DNA from: an uncultured Eubacterium sp.
GTDB lineage: Bacteria; Bacillota_A; Clostridia; Lachnospirales; Lachnospiraceae
Length of the DNA: 9,099 bases
Direction of reading: 5' to 3'
NCBI GenBank assembly: GCA_948468465.1
Contig: CAOKJJ010000190.1
Span: forward strand, 1-9,099
Both the position numbers and the translations under genes were made by a program. This document shows, piece after piece, positions 1 through 6,309 of this stretch. The notes beneath the pieces are model-generated. The model did no database searches. It saw nothing but the letters and a program-made list of their open reading frames with translations, and had not been told where the DNA came from. Every line of letters begins with the position of its first letter. Positions within the stretch are counted from its first letter, which is position 1.

Positions 1-448
1 ATTTTGCGTCATACGAAAAAGCGCAGGCAAGCATAAGCTTCATCTGCATACCTTTGGAAAGCTCTTTTACCTTTTTAGAGGGCTGAATATGAAATCTTTT
101 CAATATCTCTGAAAATTTTTGCGTATCCCAGTTTTCATAAAAAGCTGATACGGACTTTTCAACCTGTGTGACCTTCCATTCATCGCTGAAATAATTGGAA
201 TCAAAAACAACGCCTAAATTTCTCTTTGCTGCCTGTTCGTTGGCAATATTGTCAAATCCTAAAATTTTCACTTCTCCGCCTGTGCGTTTTAACATATTCA
301 GTATGAGTTTGATCGTGGTGGTTTTTCCAGAGCCATTGGGACCGATCAGCCCCATAATATACCCTTTTGGCAAAGTAAAAGTAATGTCGTGTAACTGGAA
401 ATCCTCAAAAGACTTTGACAGATTTCTTACTTCTAAATAATCATTCAC
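1..448 (-). CDS. ABC transporter ATP-binding protein, partial (C-terminal part beyond the left edge)
   Basis: This is the nucleotide-binding subunit of an ABC transporter, expected to hydrolyse ATP at the inner face of the membrane and drive a separate permease. Translation from GTG at 448 gives 149 codons before the window edge. Walker A (GPNGSGKTT) is at residues 36-44 and the ABC signature, in the variant form LSKGM, at 130-134. Walker B and the switch histidine would lie outside the window. The start overlaps the stop of the upstream GntR gene by 8 bases (GTGAATGA). A GGAGG site 9 nt upstream lies inside the end of the GntR gene, so the two are probably translationally coupled. GntR of the short YtrA type next to an ATPase of this kind is the known arrangement of YtrA/YtrB-like export or cell-envelope stress operons. 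The substrate cannot be told from this sequence, and the permease should lie beyond the edge. Confidence 0.93.
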   Translation of the reverse strand, partial: MNDYLEVRNLSKSFEDFQLHDITFTLPKGYIMGLIGPNGSGKTTTIKLILNMLKRTGGEVKILGFDNIANEQAAKRNLGVVFDSNYFSDEWKVTQVEKSVSAFYENWDTQKFSEILKRFHIQPSKKVKELSKGMQMKLMLACAFSYDAK

Positions 449-824
449 CTGTTTTTTCCTCCATTAAAATGTGCAAAAGATGATGCAATTCTTCTTCGGA
501 AAGCTCAGCAACCCGTGCAGCATTGATTGCTTCCAATAAGTTGTTTTCTATTTTGCAGATCAGTTGTTCCCTCAAAAGTTCAGACCCCTGTCCCAAAACA
601 AAACAACCCCGTCCTTGAATATTTTTTACAAATCCTTCCTGTTCTAACTCTGTATACGCCCTCGTTACAGTCAAAACACTGATTTTCAGTTCTTTAGCAA
701 GTATCCGTAATGAAGGAAGTGTTTCGTCAGCCTGTAACTCACCGGACATGATAGCCGATTTTATTTGTTGCTTGATTTGCTCATATATCGGCACACCCGA
801 TATATTTGAGATAATGAGTTTCAC
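441..824 (-). CDS. GntR-family transcriptional regulator, YtrA subfamily
   Basis: This is a DNA-binding repressor of 127 residues. The winged helix-turn-helix occupies about residues 10-76: PIYEQIKQQI opens it, LPSLRILAKELKISVLTVTRAY (36-57) is the recognition region, and EGFVKNIQGRGCFV (63-76) is the wing. Only about 50 residues follow, far less than the effector domains of FadR, HutC or MocR types. This is the hallmark of the YtrA subfamily, whose members usually control a co-transcribed ABC transporter. The start is GTG, preceded by GGGAGG at 6 nt. The gene overlaps the ABC ATPase gene that follows. A perfect inverted repeat over the likely promoter suggests autoregulation of the pair. The subfamily call is firm; the inducer is unknown. 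Confidence 0.93.
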   Translation of the reverse strand: MKLIISNISGVPIYEQIKQQIKSAIMSGELQADETLPSLRILAKELKISVLTVTRAYTELEQEGFVKNIQGRGCFVLGQGSELLREQLICKIENNLLEAINAARVAELSEEELHHLLHILMEEKTGE

Positions 825-849
825 AATCTGCCTCCCAACTGTTCATACT

Positions 850-876
850 ATTATACTGTTATGCAAAACAGTATAA
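850..876 (-). promoter_or_regulatory. Candidate promoter and GntR operator of the GntR/ABC operon
   Basis: A perfect 10-base inverted repeat, TTATACTGTT / AACAGTATAA, spans 851-876 with a 6-base spacer (ATGCAA). Read on the minus strand, its left arm carries a consensus TATAAT (855-850), about 26 nt before the GntR start codon. No good -35 box stands 17 bases upstream (TGTTAT). A repressor bound here would cover the -10 element. YtrA-type regulators bind inverted repeats of this size in their own promoters, so this is the most likely autoregulatory site. Binding is inferred. Confidence 0.7.
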
Positions 877-922
877 CACATGAAACACAGGGAAGCAAGA
901 GAGTGTAGAAAAATTTACGAAA

Positions 923-1069
923 ATGATCATTCGTATCCCGGTTGTTTACTTTGGCCTGCCGGTATTTGGACTTGCAGCGACCATATACGCAGAGGGTATG
1001 GCGTGGACCGGCGCACTCATGCTCAATGTGATTGCATATATGTTCTTTTTAAAAAAGGAGAACCAATGA
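923..1069 (+). CDS. Small membrane peptide, or surviving C-terminus of a membrane protein
   Basis: This frame encodes 48 residues, mostly hydrophobic. It reads as two possible membrane spans (about residues 4-23 and 26-43) joined by a short turn with YAEG, ending in the charged tail KKENQ. The frame is open back to a TGA at 881-883, but no convincing ribosome site precedes the ATG at 923, which argues for a truncated gene. An overlapping frame from 880 is longer but looks like noise. The stop overlaps the next ATG as ATGA, with AAAGGAG just upstream of that ATG, as in a real operon. I do not recognise the family. It may be the tail of a multispan transporter whose body was deleted. Confidence 0.4.
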   Translation: MIIRIPVVYFGLPVFGLAATIYAEGMAWTGALMLNVIAYMFFLKKENQ

Positions 1070-1236
1070 ACGCTATTCTGTATTTGAAGAGAATGATCGA
1101 AGGGGAATCCTGAGGTTGCAACAGGAGCAGCCGATGAGATATAATCAAGGTCACAGGAAAAGCGGTGCTCATCGTGTCACGAAATTACACGTTCGAATTG
1201 AGAAAGCTGCGGGAAAGAGAGGATGGCTGCCAATGA
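1066..1236 (+). pseudogene. Remnant of an unidentified gene between the membrane peptide and lacI-type gene
   Basis: An ATG with a good upstream ribosome site (AAAGGAG) starts a frame encoding MNAILYLKRMIEGES that stops at once (TGA 1111-1113). The same frame reopens after TGA 1132-1134 and reads DIIKVTGKAVLIVSRNY followed by a charged tail, ending in a TGA (1234-1236) that overlaps the LacI start as ATGA. In the next frame the preceding bases read ATGAADEI. A 2-base insertion near 1138-1141 would join this to IIKVTGKAVLIV. Overlaps at both ends suggest a once complete gene translationally coupled to its neighbours, now mostly deleted and frameshifted. The family is not recognised. Confidence 0.35.
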
Positions 1237-2246
1237 AAAGTGGAAGAGTGAGGATTGTCGATATTGCCGACGAACTGGGAGTGAGTACGGCTACCGTATC
1301 GAATGTCATTCATGGGAAGACAAAGAAAATATCAGATGAAACGGTGAAACGCGTACAGCAGCTTTTGGAAGAGAGACAGTACATTCCGAGTATGGCAGGG
1401 ATCCTTCTGGCACAGAATGATTCCAGGATTATCGGGGTGGTCATCAATGACCATGAGAAGTACGAGGGACATACACTGGAGGATCAGTTTATTTGCGCAT
1501 CGGTGAACGCACTGGCAAAAGAGATAGAGCGGGCAGGAAAATTCCTCATGCTTAAAGTTACCGATCAATGGAATGAAATTCCCAGATTTGCTTCCATGTG
1601 GAATATGGAGGGCATGGTGCTGATTGGCTATTGTGAGAAAGATTATAAGAAATTGAGGGAAAAGATGCATATCCCGTTTGTGGTCTATGAGGGATATATG
1701 GAAAGCGCCGGAAATCTTGTCAATATTAAGAGCGACCACTTTGACGGCGGGGTACAGGCGGGACGGTATCTGAAAAGCAGAGGGCACAGGGAGGTGCTTT
1801 GCATAGCAGATAATAATACCTGCATGGACCTGGAAAGGTATACGGGACTGAAAAGTGAGATTCCGGATGCAGAGCTTATGGTCATTCCGATGGAGCAGGA
1901 AGCGCGCCGCGTCTTTTACATGGAGCATTTAGAGGAAATCAAAAAGTATACAGCAGTCTTCGCAGTGTCAGATCATTACGCGATGGATTTGATTCAATTC
2001 CTGAAAAGTGCTGGGTTATCCGTGCCGGAGGACATGTCGGTAGTCGGGTTTGACAATGTAAGGGAATGTGAAAAGTTTATACCCGCGCTTACCACAATAA
2101 AGCAGGAAAATGAACAGAGGGCAGCTCTGGCAGTTAAGACGCTTCATCAGTTAAGAAACGGAGAATGCAGGGATACAGATTTGCTTCTGCCGGTAACCCT
2201 TGTAGAGCGTGACAGTGTGCGGGAGGTAAAACTGCACAAAGATTAA
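1233..2246 (+). CDS. LacI-family transcriptional regulator
   Basis: This is a 337-residue regulator of the LacI/GalR type, a sugar-responsive DNA-binding dimer in the cytoplasm. The N-terminal helix-turn-helix is clear: VRIVDIADELGVSTATVSNVIHG at residues 6-28, with the hinge-side segment KISDETVKRVQQLLEERQYIPS following. A periplasmic-binding-protein-like domain fills the rest, including DHFDGGVQAGRYLKSRGH and the typical C-terminal run AVSDHYAMDLIQFL, VPEDMSVVGFDN and PALTTI. I chose ATG 1233 because it places the HTH at the normal distance from the N-terminus and gives the usual family length; AGAGAGG lies about 10 nt upstream. The frame is open to a TTG at 1116, but that extension looks non-native. 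No sugar operon follows, so its targets are not evident here. The effector cannot be predicted. Confidence 0.93.
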   Translation: MKSGRVRIVDIADELGVSTATVSNVIHGKTKKISDETVKRVQQLLEERQYIPSMAGILLAQNDSRIIGVVINDHEKYEGHTLEDQFICASVNALAKEIERAGKFLMLKVTDQWNEIPRFASMWNMEGMVLIGYCEKDYKKLREKMHIPFVVYEGYMESAGNLVNIKSDHFDGGVQAGRYLKSRGHREVLCIADNNTCMDLERYTGLKSEIPDAELMVIPMEQEARRVFYMEHLEEIKKYTAVFAVSDHYAMDLIQFLKSAGLSVPEDMSVVGFDNVRECEKFIPALTTIKQENEQRAALAVKTLHQLRNGECRDTDLLLPVTLVERDSVREVKLHKD

Positions 2247-2263
2247 CGGTGGTTTTTTGTTGT

Positions 2264-2281
2264 GGGTTATGCGATTAACCC
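2264..2281 (+). terminator. Weak hairpin after the LacI-type gene
   Basis: A 6-base perfect inverted repeat GGGTTA / TAACCC with loop TGCGAT begins 17 bases after the LacI stop. The following bases (TTGCTTTCT) are T-rich but broken, and a TTTTTT run lies before the stem rather than after it. It may be a weak terminator or a regulator site. The gap between this hairpin and the acetyltransferase shows no other gene I can support. Confidence 0.3.
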
Positions 2282-2359
2282 TTGCTTTCTGTCAGAGTTC
2301 CTTTTATGATAATTACAGCCGCAGTGATGAAATTCCCTGCCGGGCAATTCAGTGCAACA

Positions 2360-2377
2360 AACGGAATAAGTTCCGTT
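2360..2377. promoter_or_regulatory. Inverted repeat upstream of the acetyltransferase gene
   Basis: AACGGAA / TTCCGTT is a perfect 7-base inverted repeat around a TAAG spacer, about 32 nt before the acetyltransferase start. It could be an operator or a hairpin in the mRNA leader. No consensus promoter is visible around it, and linking it to the neighbouring LacI-type regulator would be speculation. Confidence 0.35.
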
Positions 2378-2409
2378 AGTGTTTGTGACGATTCAGAATG
2401 GAGGATAAG

Positions 2410-3201
2410 ATGGAAACAAGGAAGCTGGTAACGCCGGATGATATTAAAAGCGCCCTGAAAAAAGCCGGTGTCAGGAAAGGGCAGGCAATTATGGTGCATA
2501 CATCGCTGAGCAGTCTCGGTTATGTGTGCGGCGGGGCACAGTCCGTTATTGAAGCATTGCTGGAGAGTGTTGGCGGGGAAGGTACGATCATGATGCCGAC
2601 ACAGTCGTGGAAGAATTTAGATCCGGCGACGGGTGTCTACTGGCAGGAACCGGAGGCATGGTGGCCTGTCATACGTGAGTACATACCTGCCTATGACAAA
2701 AGGATCACGCCGACCAATACCATGGGAGCCGTAGCGGAAATGTTCCGGCAGTGGCCGGGGACACTCAGAAGCGATCACCCGGCCAGGTCGGTTGCGGCAT
2801 GGGGACGTTATGCAAAGTATCTGACAGAAAATCACGACCTGTCGGATATTTTTGGAGACAGCTCACCCATTGGCAGGCTGTATGCACTTGACGGATCGGT
2901 TTTGCTGATCGGCGTTGGTTACGACAAGAACACGTCCCTTCATCTGGCGGATGCAAGGGCTGCATATCCAGGAAAGCATACGGTCATGGAGAGCAGCGCC
3001 GTACAGCTTGACGGACAGCGGATCTGGAAATCCTATGAGACATTGGCTGTAGACGGCGAGGATTTTCCGGCGATCGGTGAGGCATTTGAACAGACGGAGG
3101 AGGTGCGTCATGTACCGTTGGGAAATGGCATGCTTTCCATGATGCGCCAGCGGGCACTGGTAGATTTCGCCGTGAAATGGATAGAAGAGAACAGAAAATG
3201 A
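2410..3201 (+). CDS. Aminoglycoside 3-N-acetyltransferase family protein, AAC(3)-like
   Basis: This is a 263-residue cytoplasmic enzyme of the Antibiotic_NAT family, which moves acetyl from acetyl-CoA to the 3-amino group of aminoglycosides or to a related, often unknown, amine. Family landmarks are in order: VHTSLSSLG (29-37), the acetyl-CoA side segment GGEGTIMMPT (55-64), RSDHPARSVAAWG (120-132), SPIGRLYALDG (152-162) and GVGYDKNTSLHLAD (168-181), whose H178 matches the active-site histidine of the family. Length is normal and no damage is seen. ATG 2410 is preferred over ATG 2398 because GGAGG lies 5 nt before it. The stop overlaps the ATG of the broken TetR gene as ATGA. Many chromosomal members (such as the YokD type) are not proven resistance enzymes, so resistance should not be assumed. 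Confidence 0.92.
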   Translation: METRKLVTPDDIKSALKKAGVRKGQAIMVHTSLSSLGYVCGGAQSVIEALLESVGGEGTIMMPTQSWKNLDPATGVYWQEPEAWWPVIREYIPAYDKRITPTNTMGAVAEMFRQWPGTLRSDHPARSVAAWGRYAKYLTENHDLSDIFGDSSPIGRLYALDGSVLLIGVGYDKNTSLHLADARAAYPGKHTVMESSAVQLDGQRIWKSYETLAVDGEDFPAIGEAFEQTEEVRHVPLGNGMLSMMRQRALVDFAVKWIEENRK

Positions 3202-3605
3202 CAGGGAATCAAAGTGCCAAAGAATTACTCTTGTTTGAAGTGCTGCAGGAACAGCAGGAAAAGATAAATCAGGAGCTGTATCAGACTATTACCGGTATTG
3301 CCGGTACGGAGATTTCGGCCAAAAAGCTGACTGATGTGATATTTGAATTTTTCAAAATGACCGAGAAGATGCTGATTTTGAAATTGATTGATGCAGGGGA
3401 AGTAGAACTGCTTGTGCGAAAACTGCCGCGGGAGATTGTAGAGGAGCATTTTCAGGACGATACTGATATGATCGAAAAAATGCTGGCCCTGTTTCCGGTT
3501 AAAAAAGAAGTGGACACAAAGGTTATCAGCGCCGCATTTCATGCAGTTTATTTTTCAACGTTGCATAAGGCAGAGATCGGTGAGCAGTATGATGAAGCAC
3601 TGTAG
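3198..3605 (+). pseudogene. TetR-family regulator lacking its DNA-binding head (truncated both ends)
   Basis: The frame encodes 135 residues. It begins with MTGNQSAKELLLFEVLQEQQEKI, which matches the end of a TetR helix-turn-helix domain, where members normally read YYFxSKEELLxEVL. It continues through the helical ligand domain to VISAAFHAVYFSTLHKAEIGEQYDEAL. The helix-turn-helix of about 45 residues is missing, so it cannot bind DNA in the usual way. The last helix also seems cut where the frame stops at TAG 3603-3605, right where a permease fragment begins. The ATG overlaps the acetyltransferase stop (ATGA), so a headless ligand domain could still be translated by coupling. It was probably the local repressor of the exporter whose remains follow. 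Confidence 0.75.
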
Positions 3606-3910
3606 CCAGTGTGATCTTTACATTATCCGGCATCATTGTTGCAACCAGAATAACAGGCCTTAATCAGTTTATATTATGGACCGTACCGGTGGAAGCGGTT
3701 TGCTTTGTCCCTGCAGTTTTACATTTATTTCAAATTACACCCGCATGGTGCGGATATTATCCGGCCAATGTCTGTATGGATATGATTTCAGGGCATTCTT
3801 CGACTGTAACGGGATTTTTTGGAGTGGCAGCGCTGACGGTAATTCTATTGGTGCTTGCCGTGGGTTCTATCTGCCGGATGTGGGACAGCATGGGAGGGGG
3901 AAAGCTATGA
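3602..3910 (+). pseudogene. C-terminal fragment of an ABC exporter permease
   Basis: The frame opens after TGA 3593-3595 and reads VASVIFTLSGIIVATRITGL and onward, about 100 residues with three hydrophobic stretches ending in ALTVILLVLAVGSICRMWDSM. This resembles the last spans of an ABC-2 type permease, which normally has six spans and well over 200 residues. There is no room for a start, and it directly abuts the broken TetR frame. A deletion therefore removed the TetR end, the expected ATPase gene and the permease front. A GTG at 3611 is the only nearby start codon and lacks a ribosome site. The stop overlaps the ATG of the next permease (ATGA), preserving the original operon coupling. Confidence 0.7.
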
Positions 3911-4631
3911 GAGCGATCAGGTTAAGTTTTTTCCATATGGCAGTGATTATGCGCCGGGACATGATGTTATCCGTATCCTGTCTTGCGCCGGTTTTTGCCG
4001 GGGTTTTCTTTAAGTTTGCCATACCTTACATAGAAGCTGTTTTGACAGATGGTTTGCATAGGACGGCGATTATTGCTCCCTACTACGGGCTGGTTGATAT
4101 ACTGTTAGCAATGCTGCCGCCTGCTATGTTCTGCTTTGTCTCAGCAATGGTATCCCTGGAGGAAGCAGATGAAAAGACAGCGGCCTATTTATTCATTACG
4201 CCTTTGACGAAAACGGGCTATCTGTCTGCAAGGCTGGGGCTTCCTGCCGTTGCCGCGTTTTTTGTGACGCTTATCCTGCTGCCTGTCTTTAAGCTGACGA
4301 CGCTTCCTTTGCTTACCATTTTATTACTGACAGCAGGAGCAACATTACAGGGTGTGATCGTTGCGCTGCTTATTTTAACGATTTCATCAAACAAGCTGGA
4401 GGGTGTGGCAGTGGCAAAGTTAGCTACGCTGACTGTATTTGGTGCTGCTGTTCCGTTTTTCATTCAATCAAACGTACAGTATGCGATATCACCGTTGCCC
4501 GCTTTTTGGATTGGAAAAGCGATTTTGGAAAGCAGGCCGGTTATATGCTTCCGGCATTTGGTTTATCTATTGTGTGGATCTTCTTTTTTCTAAAGTCGAT
4601 TGAAGCCGACGTAAACTGCAGGTGGAATTGA
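3907..4631 (+). pseudogene. ABC-2 type exporter permease with a frameshift near the C-terminus
   Basis: This is the second permease of the decayed exporter. From ATG 3907, about 209 residues read normally, with hydrophobic spans such as MLSVSCLAPVFAGVFF, LTILLLTAGATLQGVIVALL and VFGAAVPFFI, plus the cytoplasmic segment SLEEADEKTAAYLFITPLTK typical of ABC-2 permeases of drug or fluoroquinolone exporters. After KAILES (to about 4533) the frame turns into nonsense and stops at 4593. The next frame continues a proper final span, AGYMLPAFGLSIVWIFFFLK, to TGA 4629-4631. Loss of one base (or gain of two) at 4534-4536 explains this. With the shift repaired the length is about 241 residues, a normal size. 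The frame extends upstream of 3907, but that part is antiphase to the preceding permease fragment and was ignored. Confidence 0.75.
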
Positions 4632-4686
4632 TGATTCCTCTCTTTTTTTGTGCAGGGATAGCGAGGAAAAATTTTAGAATAAGCCT

Positions 4687-4692
4687 TATAAT
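4687..4692 (+). promoter_or_regulatory. Possible -10 element for the cysteine-protein gene
   Basis: A consensus TATAAT lies about 90 nt before the ATG at 4781. The -35 region at 17 bases (AGGAAA) does not resemble TTGACA, so the call rests on the -10 alone. The rest of 4632-4780 shows no gene; a T7 run at 4643-4649 has no convincing stem before it. Confidence 0.25.
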
Positions 4693-4780
4693 GATAGTGA
4701 TAAAGACAGATTCATGTCCACAAAGCACAATGTGGGATATGGATACCTGCAGCAAAGAAAAGAGCAAAACGGAGGGACTT

Positions 4781-5248
4781 ATGGACGGGAAATTTAATAT
4801 GTTTATGGAAACAGTTGATGAGCGTTTCCGCAGCTTCGTAAGCCAGATCAACGAGTATCTGACAGGGAATGGCTGTACGTGCGACATAAAACTGCAAAAA
4901 AGCGGCTATGTCGTGTCCTATGTGTCAAGCAGCAGCAAAAGGACTCTGGCAACATTCATATCCCGAAAAACGGGGATGAAACTCCGTATTTATCCAGAAC
5001 ATATACAAGAATACCAGAGTTTTCTCGATACACTGCCCGAAAAGATGAAAAAGGAGATCAGGAAAGCGTCTGCCTGTAAACGACTTATCAATCCTGATGA
5101 CTGTAATCCGAAATGTATCATGGGATATACCTTTGTCCTGGATGGTGAGCGGCATCAGAAATGCCGTTACATGGCGTTTCAGCTTACATTGAGTGAGGAA
5201 AACAATCCGTACATCATGCAGTTTTTGGAGAAAGAATTACGGGTATGA
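4781..5248 (+). CDS. Conserved-looking protein of unknown function with six cysteines
   Basis: This is a soluble protein of 155 residues with no signal peptide or membrane span. I associate it with hypothetical proteins seen in Lachnospiraceae but cannot assign a named domain. The start at ATG 4781 is set by GGAGG 5 nt upstream; the frame is open to 4622 but that extension is not protein-like. Cysteines stand at 32 and 34 (CTC), 99, 108 and 112 (CNPKC) and 128, followed by a C-terminal SEENNPYIMQFLEKEL. The spacing could suit a metal site, but this is inference. The N-terminal part has an amphipathic look (DERFRSFVSQINEYL), and the middle is rich in basic residues. A broken partial copy lies at 7671-7778, so the gene was duplicated or recombined locally. 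No functional partner is evident in its neighbours. Confidence 0.85.
   Translation: MDGKFNMFMETVDERFRSFVSQINEYLTGNGCTCDIKLQKSGYVVSYVSSSSKRTLATFISRKTGMKLRIYPEHIQEYQSFLDTLPEKMKKEIRKASACKRLINPDDCNPKCIMGYTFVLDGERHQKCRYMAFQLTLSEENNPYIMQFLEKELRV
4826..4896 (+). repeat. Source half of a 71-base dispersed direct repeat (second copy 7694-7764)
   Basis: Bases 4826-4896, inside the unknown cysteine protein gene (codons 16-39), match 7694-7764 in the same orientation with 67 of 71 identities by hand alignment. The first 44 are identical. A further 15-base block, 5005-5019, matches 7764-7778, so the second copy has lost about 109 bases between the two blocks. Confidence 0.9.
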
Positions 5249-5321
5249 AGTGTGTTGCCGCAGAAAGAAAGGGCGCAAAAACGGCGTAAAAATCCTTTGA
5301 CAGAGATAGCTGACAGGTATT

Positions 5322-5346
5322 GAAAAACTGCTGTATCTTCAGCAGT
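5322..5346 (-). terminator. Intrinsic terminator of the EamA transporter gene, possibly bidirectional
   Basis: ACTGCTG (5327-5333) and CAGCAGT (5340-5346) form a perfect 7-base stem with a 6-base loop. On the minus strand it is followed directly by TTTTT, giving a compact terminator that includes the EamA stop codon. On the plus strand a T8 run (5355-5362) lies 8 bases after the stem, so it may also stop transcripts of the converging upstream gene, though less well. Nearby at 5272-5293 is an imperfect 11-base tandem pair (GGCGCAAAAAC, GGCGTAAAAAT) with no known role. Confidence 0.6.
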
Positions 5347-6250
5347 GATGATTGTTTTTTTTCATGATTAGCGGCTTATCCTGCGAAGAAAGCCAGGCGC
5401 CTGAAATCATTAACATAAGTGCAACAAAGTAAGTAATATCAGGTATTTCTCTAAAGATGATCAATGAAAGAATTGCTGCTATAAATGGAGCAATGGCATA
5501 ATAAGCACTTGTCCGTGCTGCACCAAGTAACCTCTGTGCATATACATAAAAATAAATGCTCAATCCGTATGCCACAAATCCTACGCAAAGAACTGCAACG
5601 ATGCTCCAAAGTGTCGCCATCCGTTCTCCGATACACAAGCCGATAACAAGAGAGCCGATACCAGAAAATATTCCTTTTAGCAGAACAATCTGCAAGGGAT
5701 CTTTTGAAGATATTTTTCGAGTGCAGTTATTCTCAAATCCCCAACAAATGGCAGCAAGTAAAACAAATAACGAACCGTATGAGAAACGAAGACTTGATAC
5801 ATCTTCAAAAGACAGTATTCCACAGGACAGCGTTACAAACAATATCCCAAACCACAATCTTATGCTGATTTTTTCTTTGAATATCATAAGGGAAATTATC
5901 GCTGTTGCTACAATTTCAAAGTTATTAAGTAACGACGCATTTGCAGCAGTTGTAGCGTTTAGACCAAACAGCAGACAAATAGGAGCAACAATATCTAAAA
6001 TAATCATCGCTGTCGTGTAGGGTAATTCCGATTTTGTCAATGTTAATTCCTTTACATCTATTTTTTGTTTTTTCCTGATAAAGGCAATAAAGACCATTCC
6101 TAAGCCTGCACCGACATAAAGAAAACCTGCCATTAAAGTGGGAGGCATAAAATTCAACAGTATTTTTGAAAAAGGAGCATTTACAGCATATAGCGCTGCC
6201 GCAAGGATCGCAAACGCTATCCCTTTCTTAATGTTCAGTTCTGTTTCCAT
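5339..6250 (-). CDS. DMT superfamily transporter, EamA family
   Basis: This is an inner-membrane transporter of 303 residues built from two EamA repeats with about ten membrane spans, the standard size of the drug/metabolite transporter superfamily. The first repeat runs from GIAFAILAAALYAVNAPFSK to LWFGILFVTLSCGIL. The second starts at YGSLFVLLAAICWGFENNCTRK and ends at FVALMLMISGAWLSS. The segments ALYAVNAPFSKIL and AICWGFENNCTRK match the paired start-of-repeat pattern, and AYYAIAPFIAAILSLIIFRE matches the conserved penultimate region. I chose ATG 6250 (METELN); a TTG at 6277 would add nine poorly supported residues. The ribosome site is weak (AAGAG about 11 nt away). A TetR gene is divergent and is the likely regulator. 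Substrates of this family range from amino acids to purines and drugs and cannot be told here. Confidence 0.92.
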   Translation of the reverse strand: METELNIKKGIAFAILAAALYAVNAPFSKILLNFMPPTLMAGFLYVGAGLGMVFIAFIRKKQKIDVKELTLTKSELPYTTAMIILDIVAPICLLFGLNATTAANASLLNNFEIVATAIISLMIFKEKISIRLWFGILFVTLSCGILSFEDVSSLRFSYGSLFVLLAAICWGFENNCTRKISSKDPLQIVLLKGIFSGIGSLVIGLCIGERMATLWSIVAVLCVGFVAYGLSIYFYVYAQRLLGAARTSAYYAIAPFIAAILSLIIFREIPDITYFVALMLMISGAWLSSQDKPLIMKKNNHHC

Positions 6251-6254
6251 TTTC

Positions 6255-6283
6255 TTGACACTCTTAAAGCAATACAATATAAT
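6255..6283 (+). promoter_or_regulatory. Consensus sigma-A promoter of the TetR gene
   Basis: TTGACA (6255-6260), a 17-base spacer and TATAAT (6278-6283) form a perfect consensus promoter reading toward the TetR gene. Transcription would start near 6290 and give a leader of about 110 nt. The -35 box lies just upstream of the divergent EamA start codon, so the promoter sits inside the EamA leader. ATAATTTGT occurs twice, at 6279-6287 and 6298-6306, and could be a binding motif. Confidence 0.8.
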
Positions 6284-6309
6284 TTGTATGTTATCTAATA
6301 ATTTGTTCG

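Noticed and set aside
195..440. 81-residue plus-strand frame
   Set aside because: Antisense to the ABC ATPase with Walker A and signature motifs intact.
880..1113. 77-residue plus-strand frame overlapping the membrane peptide
   Set aside because: Composition is unlike a protein and the overlapping frame from 923 is clearly hydrophobic and organised. Only its last part, from ATG 1066, has a ribosome site.
1332..1928. 198-residue minus-strand frame
   Set aside because: It lies antisense inside the LacI-type gene, which has full domain support, and it has no ribosome site or family resemblance.
2275..2499. 74-residue minus-strand frame between the LacI and acetyltransferase genes, with a hydrophobic end (FITAAVIIIKG)
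   Set aside because: It overlaps the start of the acetyltransferase gene and shows no start signal or recognisable family. A gene remnant cannot be excluded but is not supported.
3676..3906. Upstream extension of the second permease frame
   Set aside because: It overlaps the first permease fragment out of phase and looks non-native. The ATGA overlap at 3907 marks the true start.
5556..6020. 154-residue plus-strand frame
   Set aside because: Antisense shadow of the EamA transporter, whose membrane repeats are clear.
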